Notes: a model not told the origin generated them from the sequence alone. 34,243 nt of DNA from an uncultured Collinsella sp. (GCA_902492545.1 CABULX010000006.1:1-34243); one strand, 5' to 3'. Shown: positions 8,937 to 18,339, numbered from the stretch's first letter. Translations and numbers: made by a program.

Positions 8937-9878
8937 TTAAGCCTTCAGGCTCAGGCCCATGGACTCAAGCTTGTCCTTCACTTCCTCGATCGACTTAACA
9001 CCGAAGTTACGGATGTTGAGCAGATCGTTCTCCGAGAACTCAACGAGCTGACGGACCGAGTGAATGCTGGCGCGCTTAAGGCAGTTGTAGGAACGGACGG
9101 AAAGGTCCAGATCCTCGATCTGCTTGTCCAGCTCAGCGTTGTCGTTGGTGACCTCGGGAGCGAAGATCGAAGCCTCCTCCTCGACCTCGGGGGTCTCGGC
9201 AAGGTTCATAAAGGCGGCCATATGCTGGTTGATGATATTGGCAGCCTGGACCACGGCGTCGCGCGGGGCGATGGAGCCGTTGGTCTCGATCTCGAGGACA
9301 AGGCGGTCGTAGTCGGTGTGCTGACCGACACGGCAAGCCTCAACGAGCTTGGCGCAACGGGAAACCGGCGAGTACAGCGAGTCGACGTGGATCACACCGA
9401 TGGGATCGTTGTCGCGCTTGTTGGCCTCGCCAGAAACATAGCCGCGGCCATAGCCGATGCGCATGCTCATGGTGAGATGGCCACCCTCGGTGAGCGTAGC
9501 GATGTGCTGCTCGGGGTTAACCAGCTCAAACTCGGACGGAATAAAGAAGTCCGCACCGGTGACCTCGCAGGGGCCGTCAACCGAGATGGTGGCGGTCGCC
9601 TCGTCGGTCGTGCCGAGAGCCCTGAAGACAAGACCCTTGACATTCAGGACGATGTCGGTGACATCCTCGACCATGTTAGGGATGGTCATGAACTCGTGCT
9701 GCGCACCATCGATCTGAATAGCCTCGACGGCGGCACCCTCGAGCGAGGACAGAAGAACGCGACGAAGGGAGTTACCCAGCGTATCGCCGTAGCCACGCTC
9801 GAGCGGCTCGACGGAGACACGAGCAGACGTCTCGTTGATCTCTTCGACCTGAACCTGAGGCCTAATGAATTCTGACAT
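8937..9878 (-). CDS. rpoA: RNA polymerase alpha subunit
   Basis: Scaffold of the RNA polymerase core. Of 313 residues, the N-terminal domain (about 1-230) has the dimerisation/assembly signature (ERGYGDTLGNSLRRVLLSSLEG). A short acidic linker follows, and then the C-terminal domain that contacts UP elements and activators (SVRSYNCLKRASIHSVRQL, LLNIRNFGVKSIEEVKDKL). Length is normal. ATG 9878 has GGAGGT 6 nt upstream. It lies between rpsD and rplQ in the standard alpha-operon order. Confidence 0.98.
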   Translation of the reverse strand: MSEFIRPQVQVEEINETSARVSVEPLERGYGDTLGNSLRRVLLSSLEGAAVEAIQIDGAQHEFMTIPNMVEDVTDIVLNVKGLVFRALGTTDEATATISVDGPCEVTGADFFIPSEFELVNPEQHIATLTEGGHLTMSMRIGYGRGYVSGEANKRDNDPIGVIHVDSLYSPVSRCAKLVEACRVGQHTDYDRLVLEIETNGSIAPRDAVVQAANIINQHMAAFMNLAETPEVEEEASIFAPEVTNDNAELDKQIEDLDLSVRSYNCLKRASIHSVRQLVEFSENDLLNIRNFGVKSIEEVKDKLESMGLSLKA

Positions 9879-9910
9879 GTATTACCTCCAGCCTCAGCAG
9901 CCCGGATGGA

Positions 9911-10507
9911 CTACTTAGAGTAGAGCTCGACGATGAGCTGCTCGTTGATATCACCGCTGATCTGCTCACGCGTCGGCAGAGCGAGCACGTTACCAGACAG
10001 CTTCTCGATATCGACCTCGAGCCAGCCAGGGACCTCAAAACGCTCGGAGGAAATCAGGGCCTCCTTGATGGGGAGGAGGTCACGGAACTTCTCGCCGACA
10101 GCGACGACATCGCCGGCCTTGACGCGGTAGGACGGGATGTCCACGCGCTTGCCGTTCACGGTGAAGTGACCATGACGGACGGACTGACGAGCCTCTTTGC
10201 GGGTGCGGGCGAAGCCAAGACGGAAGACAACGTTGTCGAGGCGAGACTCAAGGATGATCATGAGGTTCTCACCGGTGACGCCGTTCATCTTGCGGGCCTT
10301 GTTGAAGTAGCCGTGGAACTGCTTCTCCAGAACGCCATAGATGAACTTGACCTTCTGCTTCTCGCGCAGCTGCATGCCGTACTCAGATTCCTTGCGACGG
10401 CGCTTGGGCTGACGGATAGATTCCTTCTTGCTGCTGTAACCGAGCTCAGCGGGATCGATCCCGAGCTGACGGCAGCGCTTAAGAACAGGAGTCCTGTCGA
10501 TTGCCAT
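9911..10507 (-). CDS. rpsD: 30S ribosomal protein uS4
   Basis: Primary 16S rRNA-binding protein that nucleates small-subunit assembly, and in many bacteria the autoregulator of the alpha operon. 198 residues with the S4 RNA-binding domain (LESRLDNVVFRLGFARTRKEARQSVRHGHFTVNG). The N-terminus (MAIDRTPVLKRCRQLGID) has only one cysteine, so this is a zinc-independent form. ATG 10507 with AAAGGA upstream; 19 nt after rpsK. Confidence 0.97.
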   Translation of the reverse strand: MAIDRTPVLKRCRQLGIDPAELGYSSKKESIRQPKRRRKESEYGMQLREKQKVKFIYGVLEKQFHGYFNKARKMNGVTGENLMIILESRLDNVVFRLGFARTRKEARQSVRHGHFTVNGKRVDIPSYRVKAGDVVAVGEKFRDLLPIKEALISSERFEVPGWLEVDIEKLSGNVLALPTREQISGDINEQLIVELYSK

Positions 10508-10526
10508 ATTGATACGATCCTTTCAG

Positions 10527-10931
10527 TTACACGCGGCGACGCTTCTTGGGGCGGCAGCCGTTGTGCGGAATGGGGGTCTTGTCCTGGATGCTCGAGACCT
10601 CGAGTCCAGCAGCCTGGAGGGAGCGGATGGCGGTCTCACGACCGGAGCCGGGGCCCTTGACGAAGACGGAAACCTTCTTCATACCGTGCTCCATGGCCTG
10701 CTTGGCAGCAGCCTCGGCAGCCATCTGGGCAGCGAACGGCGTGGACTTACGGGAGCCCTTGAAGCCCACCTGGCCAGCCGACTTCCAGGAAATGACGTTG
10801 CCCTGGGGATCGGTGATCGAAACGATCGTGTTGTTGAACGTAGAACGAATGTGAGCCTGGCCCACGGAAATGTTCTTACGGTCCGCGCGCTTCAGACGGG
10901 CAGCGCGAACGTTCTTCTTAGCAGTAGCCAT
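10527..10931 (-). CDS. rpsK: 30S ribosomal protein uS11
   Basis: Small-subunit platform protein near the mRNA exit region. 134 residues with the family signature ([59 protein letters not shown] at the C-terminus). ATG 10931 preceded by AAGGAG. 14 nt separate it from rpsM. Confidence 0.98.
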   Translation of the reverse strand: MATAKKNVRAARLKRADRKNISVGQAHIRSTFNNTIVSITDPQGNVISWKSAGQVGFKGSRKSTPFAAQMAAEAAAKQAMEHGMKKVSVFVKGPGSGRETAIRSLQAAGLEVSSIQDKTPIPHNGCRPKKRRRV

Positions 10932-10945
10932 CTATCTAGCGCTCC

Positions 10946-11320
10946 TTATTTCTTCTTCTTAGCACCGATCTGACGCTTCGGGCCCTTGCGGGTACGAGCG
11001 TTAGTGTGGGTGCGCTGGCCGCGGACCGGGAGGCCCTTGCGGTGACGAAGGCCGCGGTTGCAGCCGATGTCCATAAGGCGCTTGACGTTCTGGTTGCGCT
11101 CACGGCGGAGGTCGCCCTCAACCATGATCTGGTTCTTATCGATATAATCGCGGATGGCGTTAACCTCATCCTCGGTGAGGTCCTTAACGCGCGTATCCAC
11201 GTTAACGTTGCACTCGACGCAAATCTTCGTCGCAGTGGTGCGGCCGATGCCGTAAATGTAGGTCAGACCGATCTCAACGCGCTTCTCACGCGGGAGGTCG
11301 ACACCATTAATACGGGCCAA
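10946..11320 (-). CDS. rpsM: 30S ribosomal protein uS13
   Basis: Small-subunit head protein that contacts the large subunit and P-site tRNA. 124 residues: [25 protein letters not shown] at the N-terminus and [22 protein letters not shown] near the C-terminus are diagnostic. The start is TTG at 11320 with GAGGAG 6 nt upstream, giving M-A-R-I-N as expected for the family; no ATG is available. Confidence 0.97.
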   Translation of the reverse strand: MARINGVDLPREKRVEIGLTYIYGIGRTTATKICVECNVNVDTRVKDLTEDEVNAIRDYIDKNQIMVEGDLRRERNQNVKRLMDIGCNRGLRHRKGLPVRGQRTHTNARTRKGPKRQIGAKKKK

Positions 11321-11334
11321 CGTAGTCTCCTCTC

Positions 11335-11448
11335 TTAACCCTGACGCTGCTTATGACGGGGGTTCTCGCAAATGACGAGGACCTTGCCATGGCGCCTAAT
11401 GATTTTGCACTTATCGCACATCTTCTTGACCGAAGGACGTACCTTCAT
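11335..11448 (-). CDS. rpmJ: 50S ribosomal protein bL36 (zinc-ribbon form)
   Basis: A 37-residue large-subunit protein read directly from the sequence: [15 protein letters not shown] at the start and NPRHKQRQG at the end. The zinc-binding set C11, C14, C27 and H32 is intact, so this is the C+ zinc-containing form. ATG 11448 with AAGGAAG 5 nt upstream. 14 nt before the rpsM start, in the standard infA-rpmJ-rpsM-rpsK order. Confidence 0.96.
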   Translation of the reverse strand: MKVRPSVKKMCDKCKIIRRHGKVLVICENPRHKQRQG

Positions 11449-11541
11449 CGTTCTTCCTTTCGGTAGCGCTCAAACTACTTCCCTACTATCTACTCGCCCA
11501 GCCGCAGGCGTTTAAAACTATGGCTGGTCTTCACACACAAT

Positions 11542-11573
11542 CCGACCGTAGGTTGAGCTAAGCCTGCAGTCGG
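11542..11573 (-). promoter_or_regulatory. Hairpin between infA and rpmJ
   Basis: On the transcript strand CCGACUGCAGG pairs with CCUACGGUCGG (one U-G wobble, one mismatch) around a 10-nt loop. It sits in the 150-nt infA-rpmJ spacer with no T-run after it. It may be an RNA processing or stability element, or a regulatory fold; only the structure is seen. Confidence 0.45.
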
Positions 11574-11598
11574 AAATGGAGTGCGTGTATGCGTGCCG

Positions 11599-11817
11599 CT
11601 ATTTGTAGCGATAGGTGATGCGGCCGCGGGTCAGGTCGTACGGGGAAAGCTCCACGACAACCCTGTCACCGGGGAGAATGCGGATGTAATTCATTCGGAT
11701 CTTGCCAGAAATGTTGCACAGAACCGAATGACCGTTCTCGAGCTCGACCTTAAACATGGCGTTGGGCAGCGGCTCTTTTACCGTACCCTCGAGCTCAATT
11801 GCGTCTTCCTTCTTCAC
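11599..11817 (-). CDS. infA: Translation initiation factor IF-1
   Basis: Binds the 30S A site during initiation with IF-2 and IF-3. The OB-fold protein is nearly identical in pattern to other bacterial IF-1: [45 protein letters not shown]. The GTG at 11817 gives M-K-K-E-D and 72 residues, the family standard; a TTG two codons earlier (11823) is possible. A candidate promoter lies upstream at 11857-11885. It is spaced more widely from map (143 nt) and rpmJ (150 nt) than its neighbours are from each other. Confidence 0.96.
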   Translation of the reverse strand: MKKEDAIELEGTVKEPLPNAMFKVELENGHSVLCNISGKIRMNYIRILPGDRVVVELSPYDLTRGRITYRYK

Positions 11818-11856
11818 AAGCAATCATCTTTCTCTAGAAAACGACAGCGATTGAGT

Positions 11857-11885
11857 ATTCTACAACACGTATGCACGCATCGTAA
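11857..11885 (-). promoter_or_regulatory. infA: Candidate infA promoter
   Basis: On the minus strand a -10 box TAGAAT (11862-11857) lies 17 nt after a weak -35 TTACGA (11885-11880), in the 143-nt map-infA gap. This would allow infA and the alpha operon to be expressed apart from secY-adk-map. Confidence 0.45.
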
Positions 11886-11960
11886 TAACTTCGTAATGGC
11901 TCCACAACTAAGTGGAACTTGTTACATTTGAAATGTTAAGGCATGCATTTAACGAAAGCC

Positions 11961-12749
11961 CTACATTTCACCGCCCTGCAAGGAACACCAAGCACCTTGG
12001 GCATCCATGGTGAGAATCACCGGACCGTCATTGGTGATGGCGACGGTGTTCTCGTAGTGCGCGGCGGGCAGGTGGTCGTTGGTCGTAACAATCCAACCGT
12101 CGGAGCCCGTGCTCACATGGTTGGAACCCATCGTAACCATCGGCTCGATGGCAATGACCATGCCAGCCTGGAGGCGAACGCCCCTCCCCTTCTTTCCATA
12201 GTTAGGAACGTTGGGGTCCTCGTGCATCACGCGGCCAATGCCATGGCCCACATAATCACGAAGCACGCCGTAACCGTGAGACTCGGCGAGGGACTGAACG
12301 GCATAACCGACGTCCCCGATATGGTTACCGGGAACAGCCTGCTCGATGGCAGCCTTAAGGCAATCGCGCGTGACCTCGCACAAAGCCTTGGCTTCGGGCG
12401 TGGGGGTGCCGACGAAAAACGTCCAAGCGTTATCGCCGACCCAACCGTCGACAACGGCTCCCGTATCGATGGAGATGATATCGCCATCGCGCAGGATCAT
12501 GTCAGGGTTGGGAATACCGTGGACCACGGCATCGTTGATCGATGCGCAAATGGTCCCCGGGAACCCGCCGTAACCCTTAAAGGCCGGGGTGCCGCCATGC
12601 ATGCGGATAATCTGCTCCGAGAGCTGATCGAGCTCAAAAGTCGAAACGCCGGGGCGCACCATGGCTCCAACGTGGCGGAGCGCCATCTTAGATAGCGCTC
12701 CTGCCTTCTTCATCTGCTCGATTTGCGTTGCAGACTTAATCTTGATCAT
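11961..12749 (-). CDS. map: Type I methionine aminopeptidase
   Basis: Removes the initiator methionine from nascent proteins. The 262-residue enzyme has all five metal ligands of the pita-bread fold: D95, D106, H169 (GHGIG), E202 (AIEPM) and E233 (HYENT), plus His77 in the substrate pocket. There is no N-terminal SH3-binding or zinc extension, so it is the bacterial type Ia form. Its ATG overlaps the adk stop by four bases (ATGA), implying translational coupling. Confidence 0.97.
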   Translation of the reverse strand: MIKIKSATQIEQMKKAGALSKMALRHVGAMVRPGVSTFELDQLSEQIIRMHGGTPAFKGYGGFPGTICASINDAVVHGIPNPDMILRDGDIISIDTGAVVDGWVGDNAWTFFVGTPTPEAKALCEVTRDCLKAAIEQAVPGNHIGDVGYAVQSLAESHGYGVLRDYVGHGIGRVMHEDPNVPNYGKKGRGVRLQAGMVIAIEPMVTMGSNHVSTGSDGWIVTTNDHLPAAHYENTVAITNDGPVILTMDAQGAWCSLQGGEM

Positions 12750-13372
12750 AGACCGAGAGCCTCTTTGACATCCCCGTACACGGTCTCGCGAGCCTGGTCA
12801 CCGTTGACCGACTTGAGCAGACCCTGGCCACGATAGTAGTCGACGAGCGGGCTCGTGGACTTCTCGTAAACGTCGAGACGGTTCTTGATGGTCTCGGGCT
12901 TGTCGTCGTCGCGCTGATACATCTCGCCGGAGCACTTGGGGCAGGTAGCATCGGCAGCGGTGCCGGTGTAACCGCAGGCGCGGCAGGTGCGACGCGAAGA
13001 CAGACGATCGATGATGACCTCGGGGGCCACGTCGACCAGAAGGGCGCAGTCGATCTCGCGACCCATGGCGGAGAGCTCGGAATCGAGCGTCACAGCCTGG
13101 GCGGTGTTGCGCGGGAAGCCGTCGAGGATGAAGCCCTGCTGGGCGTCATCGGCGGCAAGGCGCTCCTTGACAAGGTCGATCACGAGCTGGTCGGGAACGA
13201 GCTCGCCAGCGTCCATGTACTTCTTAGCCTGAATACCAAGCTCGGTGCCACCCTTGACGGCAGCACGCAGCAGGTCGCCCGTGGAAATATGGGCGACGCC
13301 AAACTCGGCGACGAGCTCCTGTGCGACGGTGCCCTTACCGGCACCCGGAGCTCCGAGCAATACGAGGTTCAT
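12746..13372 (-). CDS. adk: Adenylate kinase, zinc-LID type
   Basis: Interconverts ATP + AMP and 2 ADP. 208 residues with the P-loop GAPGAGKGT at 8-16, the AMP-site motif DGFPR and a long LID domain. The LID has four cysteines (C130, C133, C144, C147) forming the structural zinc site found in Gram-positive adenylate kinases. ATG 13372 has AGGAGG 7 nt upstream; a TTG two codons earlier overlaps that spacing. Placed between secY and map, as is common in Gram-positive spc operons. Confidence 0.97.
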   Translation of the reverse strand: MNLVLLGAPGAGKGTVAQELVAEFGVAHISTGDLLRAAVKGGTELGIQAKKYMDAGELVPDQLVIDLVKERLAADDAQQGFILDGFPRNTAQAVTLDSELSAMGREIDCALLVDVAPEVIIDRLSSRRTCRACGYTGTAADATCPKCSGEMYQRDDDKPETIKNRLDVYEKSTSPLVDYYRGQGLLKSVNGDQARETVYGDVKEALGL

Positions 13373-13390
13373 GAGCAATCCTCCTCTAGC

Positions 13391-14677
13391 CTATTTAAAG
13401 AATCCATCGTAATCATACATCTTGATCTGGCCTTCGAGCTTATCGACCGTGTCGAGCACGACGCCGACCATGATGAGGATGGACGTGCCGCCAAATGCCT
13501 GGATCAGCTGGTTACCCGTGAAGGAGAAGATGATCGAAGGCACGATGGCGATGAGCGCCAAAAAGACAGCGCTGGGAAGCGTGATCTTGTTGAGCGCGTT
13601 CTTGATGTAGGCCGCGGTAGCCCTACCCGGACGCACGCCCGGAATAAAGCCGCCCTGCTTCTTAAGGTTGTCGGCCGTGTCATCGGGGTTGAACACCATG
13701 GAGGTGTAGAAGTACGCGAAGAACACGATGAGGACAACGTTAAGCACCCAGTTGAGCCAGCCGCGCGAAAGCGCAGAGGCAACTGCCTGGATCCAGCCGA
13801 TGCCGGGGAAGAACACGGCAATCTGAGCCGGGAAGTACAGCAGCGCCGAAGCGAAGATGATCGGCACGACACCCGCGGTGTTGACCTTGATGGGCAGGTA
13901 GGTGGTCTGGCCACCCATCATGCGACGGCCCACGACGCGCTTAGCGTAGGAGACCGGGATGCGGCGCTGGCCGCGCTCAAGGAAAACAATCAACGGAATA
14001 ACCAGCAGGATGATGGCGCAGATGATCACCATGGTGATGATGCCACCGGCATTGCCCTCGGTGCTGGAGAAGATAGCCTGCGGCAGACCGGCCATGATGT
14101 TCGCAAAGATAATCAGCGACATGCCATTGCCGATACCGCGCTGGGTGATGAGCTCACCAATCCACATGATCAGCATGGCGCCCGCGGTGAGCGTGCCGAC
14201 AATCATGAGGTCGAAGATGATCTCGGGAGCGCCGGCACCATTAAAGCTGATGCCGAAGCTCTTAAAGAGGAAGAGGTAACCCACGGAGTTGAGGATTGCC
14301 AGAGCCAGGGTGAGGTAACGCGAATACTGCGTAATCTTGGTCTGACCGACCTCGCCCTCGCGGGCAAGCTCATGCAGGGAAGGCACAACGGCCTGGAGCA
14401 TCTGGAGGATGATCGAGCTGGTGATGTAAGGCATGATGCCCAGCGAAAACACCGACACATAGCTCAACGCGCCGCCAGAGAAAAGATTCAGGAGGGCCAT
14501 AGCACCTGCGGCGACCGAATTGTTATCGGTCGAGAAAAGGCCCAGCATCCCCTGGAAGGGAATGCCGGGCACAGGAACGTGCGCACCAATGCGGTACACG
14601 ACGAGCATAGCTATGGTAAAAAGAATCTTTTCGCGCAATTCTTTGATGCGGAAAGCATTCTTAAGACCATTTAGCAC
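13391..14677 (-). CDS. secY: Protein translocase channel subunit SecY
   Basis: Core of the Sec translocon in the cytoplasmic membrane. 428 residues with ten hydrophobic segments expected; the first ([18 protein letters not shown]), the plug/pore region after it ([29 protein letters not shown]) and the cytoplasmic loop with [13 protein letters not shown] are typical. The GTG at 14677 overlaps the rplO stop by 7 nt, so translation is probably coupled. The inferred N-terminus M-L-N-G-L-K-N-A-F matches the family. Confidence 0.98.
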   Translation of the reverse strand: MLNGLKNAFRIKELREKILFTIAMLVVYRIGAHVPVPGIPFQGMLGLFSTDNNSVAAGAMALLNLFSGGALSYVSVFSLGIMPYITSSIILQMLQAVVPSLHELAREGEVGQTKITQYSRYLTLALAILNSVGYLFLFKSFGISFNGAGAPEIIFDLMIVGTLTAGAMLIMWIGELITQRGIGNGMSLIIFANIMAGLPQAIFSSTEGNAGGIITMVIICAIILLVIPLIVFLERGQRRIPVSYAKRVVGRRMMGGQTTYLPIKVNTAGVVPIIFASALLYFPAQIAVFFPGIGWIQAVASALSRGWLNWVLNVVLIVFFAYFYTSMVFNPDDTADNLKKQGGFIPGVRPGRATAAYIKNALNKITLPSAVFLALIAIVPSIIFSFTGNQLIQAFGGTSILIMVGVVLDTVDKLEGQIKMYDYDGFFK

Positions 14678-15120
14678 GGCAGCTCGACCTTTCCGCCGGC
14701 GGCCTCGATCTTGGCCTGCGCAGAAGCGCTGACCTTGTCGACCTTGACCGTGAACTTCTTGGTGAGCTCACCATTGCCGAGCACCTTGACGGGCTCGAAC
14801 TCGCTCTTGGTGATGCGAGCGGCCTTAAGAGCGGCGCCGTCGATCACAGCGCCGTCCTCGAACTTACGCTCAAGACGCTCAACGTTAACAGCGGTGTACT
14901 CGATACGACGGGGGTTGCGGAAGCCCGGAAGCTTGGGCAGGCGCATAGCCAGCGGAGTCTGGCCACCCTCGAAGCCGGCACCCTTGGTGCCGCCAGAGCG
15001 GGAACCCTGGCCCTTCTGACCGCGGCCAGAAGTGGTGCCGTGACCCGAAGAATTGCCACGGCCGACGCGCTTGCGGTTCTTGGTGGAACCGGGCGCGGGA
15101 GTAAGATCGTGAAGCTGCAT
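14671..15120 (-). CDS. rplO: 50S ribosomal protein uL15
   Basis: Large-subunit assembly protein. 149 residues: [28 protein letters not shown] at the N-terminus with a long Gly/Arg-rich rRNA-binding arm ([13 protein letters not shown]), then the globular domain. Starts 3 nt after rpmD and overlaps secY by 7 nt. Confidence 0.98.
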   Translation of the reverse strand: MQLHDLTPAPGSTKNRKRVGRGNSSGHGTTSGRGQKGQGSRSGGTKGAGFEGGQTPLAMRLPKLPGFRNPRRIEYTAVNVERLERKFEDGAVIDGAALKAARITKSEFEPVKVLGNGELTKKFTVKVDKVSASAQAKIEAAGGKVELPC

Positions 15121-15123
15121 TTG

Positions 15124-15306
15124 CTACTCCTCTACAATCTCGACAAGGTGCTTGACCTTGAAGATCATGCCGCGGACGGACTCGTTGTCAGCAATCTCGC
15201 GAACCTCGCGGATCCTGTGGAGACCGAGGGCACGGACAGTACGGACCTGGTCCTGCTTGCAACCGTTGGTGCTGCGGACCTGCTTGATCTTGATGGTGTC
15301 AGCCAT
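15124..15306 (-). CDS. rpmD: 50S ribosomal protein uL30
   Basis: A 60-residue large-subunit protein (IKIKQVRSTNGCKQDQVRTVRALGLHR). Length and pattern are typical. ATG 15306 overlaps the tail of the ribosome-site region after rpsE; only two bases separate it from the rpsE stop. Confidence 0.97.
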   Translation of the reverse strand: MADTIKIKQVRSTNGCKQDQVRTVRALGLHRIREVREIADNESVRGMIFKVKHLVEIVEE

Positions 15307-15308
15307 GC

Positions 15309-15833
15309 TTAGTTCTCCTTACCGACGAACATCTCGGAGACCGTCAGGCCACGGCGAGCCGCGACGTCCTCAGGGCTGGAGAGCTCCTTGAGGCCCTCGA
15401 CGGCAGCCTTGATGATGTTGAGGCCGTTGTCGGTACCGAGGGACTTGGACAGGACGTTCTTGATGCCAGCAAGCTCGAAGAGGGGACGCACAGCGCCGCC
15501 GGCGATAACGCCGGTACCCTCGACAGCGGGCTTGATGATGATGCGGCCGGCACCAAAGTGGCCGAGAACCTCGTGCGGGATGGTGCCCTGCTCGGTCACC
15601 GGCACGTGGAACATGTTCTTCTTGGCATCGAGAGACGCCTTGGAGATGGCCAGGGGCACCTCAGCGGACTTGCCCATGCCAACGCCGACGTTGCCCTTGC
15701 CGTCGCCAACGACGACGAGAGCGACGAGGCTCATGCGACGACCACCCTTGACGGTCTTCGACACGCGGTTGATGTAAACGACGCGCTCCTCGAACTCGGA
15801 GGCCTCGCGCTGCTGCTTCTGATTACGAGCCAT
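15309..15833 (-). CDS. rpsE: 30S ribosomal protein uS5
   Basis: Small-subunit protein important for decoding accuracy and mRNA unwinding at the entry tunnel. 174 residues with the S5 double-stranded RNA-binding domain ([38 protein letters not shown]) and the C-terminal domain ([28 protein letters not shown]). ATG 15833 with AGGAGG upstream. Confidence 0.98.
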   Translation of the reverse strand: MARNQKQQREASEFEERVVYINRVSKTVKGGRRMSLVALVVVGDGKGNVGVGMGKSAEVPLAISKASLDAKKNMFHVPVTEQGTIPHEVLGHFGAGRIIIKPAVEGTGVIAGGAVRPLFELAGIKNVLSKSLGTDNGLNIIKAAVEGLKELSSPEDVAARRGLTVSEMFVGKEN

Positions 15834-15847
15834 GTGCTACATACCTC

Positions 15848-16216
15848 CTAGAACTCGAGACCGGCGGCACGAGCACCGTCGGCGAGGGCCTTGACGCGGC
15901 CATGGTAGATACGGCCACCGCGATCGAAGGCGACCTTGGTGATGCCGGCCTCGATGGCGCGCTTGCCAACGAGCTGACCGACCTTCTCCGCAGCCTCCTT
16001 GTTCGAGGTGTGGGTGCCCTTGAACTCGGCCTCGAGGGTCGAGGCAGAGACGAGCGTCAGGCTGGAGCCCTTGCTGTCGTCGATGATCTGGGCATAGATG
16101 TTGGCGTTAGTACGGGTCACGCGAAGACGCGGACGCTCGGAGGTACCCGAGACCTTGCCGCGAACACGACGCTGACGACGCTTGAGGCCTTCCAGCTTCG
16201 CCTTATGCTTGTTCAT
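15848..16216 (-). CDS. rplR: 50S ribosomal protein uL18
   Basis: 5S rRNA-binding protein of the central protuberance. 122 residues: basic N-terminal arm ([25 protein letters not shown]) and the C-terminal motif [32 protein letters not shown] 16216 with AGGAG upstream; 14 nt before rpsE. Confidence 0.98.
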   Translation of the reverse strand: MNKHKAKLEGLKRRQRRVRGKVSGTSERPRLRVTRTNANIYAQIIDDSKGSSLTLVSASTLEAEFKGTHTSNKEAAEKVGQLVGKRAIEAGITKVAFDRGGRIYHGRVKALADGARAAGLEF

Positions 16217-16244
16217 ACGTAAACTCCTAAAAAGGTTGATCTTG

Positions 16245-16266
16245 CCAGCACCTGACGGGGTGCTGG
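16245..16266 (-). promoter_or_regulatory. Hairpin between rplF and rplR
   Basis: A perfect 8-bp stem, CCAGCACC with GGTGCTGG, closed by a 6-nt loop, in the 75-nt spacer. No T-run follows, so it is unlikely to terminate; it may mark a processing site or a translational control fold. Confidence 0.45.
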
Positions 16267-16291
16267 TCTTATGCGAGTGAGTCGGTTACGA

Positions 16292-16828
16292 CTACTTGGC
16301 GGCCTTACCCAGCTTGCGGCGGATGTGCTCGCCAACGTAGTGGATACCCTTGCCCTTGTAAGGCTCGGGAGGACGATGGCCGCGGATCTCAGCGGCGATC
16401 TGACCGACCTGCTGCTTGTTGATACCCTTGACGTTCACGTGGGTGTTGTCGGGAACCTCGAAGGTGATGCCCTCGGGAGCCTCGACGATCACGGGGTGCG
16501 AGAAGCCCAGGGAGAACTCGAGGTTCTTGCCCTTCTGCTGCACGCGGTAACCGACGCCGGCGAGCTCGAGCTTCTTCTCGAAGCCCTCGGAAACGCCAAC
16601 AACCATGTTGTGGATGAGGGCGCGGGTGAGGCCGTGGCGGGCACGGGTCTCACGCTCGTCGTCGGGACGGGAAACGGTGAGGACGTTGTCCTCGACGTTG
16701 ATAGCGAGCTTCTCAAAGACATCGAGCTCGAGCTGGCCCTTGGGGCCCTTGACGACAACGTTGTTGCCGTTGACTGCCACTTCGACTCCGGCGGGAATCT
16801 GGACAGGCTTATTACCGATACGAGACAC
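16292..16828 (-). CDS. rplF: 50S ribosomal protein uL6
   Basis: Large-subunit protein near the factor-binding site. 178 residues with two tandem L6 domains and the C-terminal signature [15 protein letters not shown] segment ([23 protein letters not shown]). The start is GTG at 16828 with AAGGAG upstream, giving M-S-R-I-G as in homologues. Confidence 0.98.
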   Translation of the reverse strand: MSRIGNKPVQIPAGVEVAVNGNNVVVKGPKGQLELDVFEKLAINVEDNVLTVSRPDDERETRARHGLTRALIHNMVVGVSEGFEKKLELAGVGYRVQQKGKNLEFSLGFSHPVIVEAPEGITFEVPDNTHVNVKGINKQQVGQIAAEIRGHRPPEPYKGKGIHYVGEHIRRKLGKAAK

Positions 16829-16861
16829 GGTGATCTCCTTTCCTTCTACCTACCGAGCGAA

Positions 16862-17260
16862 TTACCAGACGTAAGCGATGATCTCGCCGCCGACGTTGTG
16901 CTTGCGAGCATCGCGGTCGGTCATGACGCCATGGCTGGTGGAAATAATGGCGGTACCAAGGCCACCGCGGACGCGGGGCATGTCGGCAACGCCGGTGTAC
17001 TTACGCAGGCCCGGCTTGGAAATGCGGCGGATGCCGTTGATGACCTTAGCCTTCTTGGGACCATACTTAAGCGTGATGTGCAGAGTCTTCTGGGGAACGG
17101 TGTCCTCGACATCGTAGCCCTCGATGTAGCCCTCCTCGTGCAGAACACGAGCGATCTCGACGAGCTTCTTGCTGCTCGGCATGGAGACCGTGGCCTTGTT
17201 CACAGAGTTAGCGTTACGGATGCGCGTAAGCATATCTGCGATCGGGTCTGTAAGGTTCAT
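16862..17260 (-). CDS. rpsH: 30S ribosomal protein uS8
   Basis: Binds the central domain of 16S rRNA; in E. coli it is also the spc-operon translational repressor. 132 residues: [16 protein letters not shown] at the N-terminus and [25 protein letters not shown] near the end. ATG 17260 with GAAGGAG upstream. Separated from rpsN by 119 nt that contain a hairpin. Confidence 0.98.
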   Translation of the reverse strand: MNLTDPIADMLTRIRNANSVNKATVSMPSSKKLVEIARVLHEEGYIEGYDVEDTVPQKTLHITLKYGPKKAKVINGIRRISKPGLRKYTGVADMPRVRGGLGTAIISTSHGVMTDRDARKHNVGGEIIAYVW

Positions 17261-17301
17261 ACAGATTCTCCTTCGTTCTTGATGAACACGTGCTCTTGGT
17301 T

Positions 17302-17324
17302 CTTCGCCGCCCTTAACGGCAAAG
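17302..17324 (-). promoter_or_regulatory. Hairpin between rpsN and rpsH
   Basis: On the transcript strand CUUUGCCG pairs with CGGCGAAG around a 7-nt loop, with one U-G wobble. The plus-strand sequence has a C/A mismatch at that pair, so the fold is complete only in the mRNA sense. Located about 42 nt before the rpsH start. Confidence 0.45.
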
Positions 17325-17379
17325 CCTTTTTAGCGCGTTTTCCCTGTTCCAAACTGATGCTTGAAACGCTGGTAGTGAC

Positions 17380-17565
17380 TTACCAGCTGGCCTTCTTAAC
17401 GCCGGGAAGCTCGCCCTTGAGTGCAAGCTCGCGGAAGCAGACACGGCACAGGCCGAACTTGCGGTACACAGAGTGCGGACGGCCGCAGCGCTGGCAGCGC
17501 GTGTACTCACGAGTAGAGAACTTCTGCTTGCGATTGCACTTGACGATCATCGATGTCTTAGCCAC
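17380..17565 (-). CDS. rpsN: 30S ribosomal protein uS14, type Z
   Basis: Small-subunit head protein, short zinc-binding form: 61 residues with C24, C27, C40 and C43 (CQRC, CRVC). The GTG at 17565 has AGGAGG 6 nt upstream and gives M-A-K-T-S as expected. Correct place between rplE and rpsH. Confidence 0.97.
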   Translation of the reverse strand: MAKTSMIVKCNRKQKFSTREYTRCQRCGRPHSVYRKFGLCRVCFRELALKGELPGVKKASW

Positions 17566-17602
17566 TTATATCCTCCTCACATAGAGTATTGTTCGCCCCA
17601 AA

Positions 17603-17626
17603 CGCCGCCCCCTTGTGGGAACGGCG
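17603..17626 (-). promoter_or_regulatory. Hairpin between rplE and rpsN
   Basis: On the transcript strand CGCCGUUCCC pairs with GGGGGCGGCG around ACAA; two of the ten pairs are U-G wobbles that would be C/A mismatches in the opposite sense. It fills the 79-nt rplE-rpsN spacer, begins about 18 nt after the rplE stop and has no T-run. Confidence 0.5.
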
Positions 17627-17644
17627 CTTATAGGGCAGGTGAAC

Positions 17645-18202
17645 CTATTTCTTGAACGGGAAACCGAAGGCGTCCAGAAGGGCCTTGGCCTCCTCATCGG
17701 TGTTGGCGGTGGTCACGAAAGTGATGTCCATACCACGCTGGTGATCGACGGAGTCGAAGTCGATCTCGGGGAAGATGAGCTGCTCGGTGACGCCCATGGA
17801 GAAGTTACCACGGCCGTCGAAGCTCTTGGCGGAGATGCCGCGGAAGTCGCGGATACGGGGGATCGCGACGGAGGTCAGACGATCGAAGAACTCCCACATA
17901 CGGTCGCCACGCAGGGTAACCTTGCAGCCGATCGGCATACCAGCGCGCAGGCGGAAGGTAGCGATTGACTTGCGGGCACGGGTGATCATCGGCTGCTGGC
18001 CGGTGATGGCGCGCAGGTCGCGCACGGCACCGTCGATGGCCTTGGAATCGGTAGCGGCCTCGCCGACACCCATGTTCACGACGATCTTCTCAAACTTGGG
18101 GATCATCATGACGTTCTCGTACTGGAACTTGTCCTGAAGCTGCTGCTTGACCTCGTTGTTGTACTTGGTCTTCAGACGCGGCACATACTTCTCTTCTGCC
18201 AT
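17645..18202 (-). CDS. rplE: 50S ribosomal protein uL5
   Basis: 5S rRNA-binding protein of the central protuberance. 185 residues with the uL5 signatures ([88 protein letters not shown]). ATG 18202 with AAGGAG 6-7 nt upstream. It is the first gene of this ribosomal block: rplX, normally directly upstream, is not there, and a candidate promoter lies about 140 nt upstream instead. Confidence 0.98.
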   Translation of the reverse strand: MAEEKYVPRLKTKYNNEVKQQLQDKFQYENVMMIPKFEKIVVNMGVGEAATDSKAIDGAVRDLRAITGQQPMITRARKSIATFRLRAGMPIGCKVTLRGDRMWEFFDRLTSVAIPRIRDFRGISAKSFDGRGNFSMGVTEQLIFPEIDFDSVDHQRGMDITFVTTANTDEEAKALLDAFGFPFKK

Positions 18203-18339
18203 TGTTCACTCCTTCTTGGGGTTTTAAGCACGGGGCGTGGCCACGATGGGTTGTCCTCGTGCCTCCTGGCTGCATCCGCGCCACTCATGGCATTTCGCGG
18301 TTTGGACTCGACGCAGCAGGAGCCGACAAAACATTCGGT

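Noticed and set aside
8424..9875. 483-codon plus-strand frame opposite rplQ and rpoA
   Set aside because: Runs across two certain genes and their spacer in antisense; typical GC-driven artefact.
11961..11990. Third copy of the 67-nt palindrome near the map stop codon
   Set aside because: Only a short TTTCACCGC match inside the map coding sequence; no second arm.
13289..14674. Long open frame on the plus strand opposite secY
   Set aside because: High-GC antisense frame; its translation is charged low-complexity with no domain, while the minus-strand SecY is certain.
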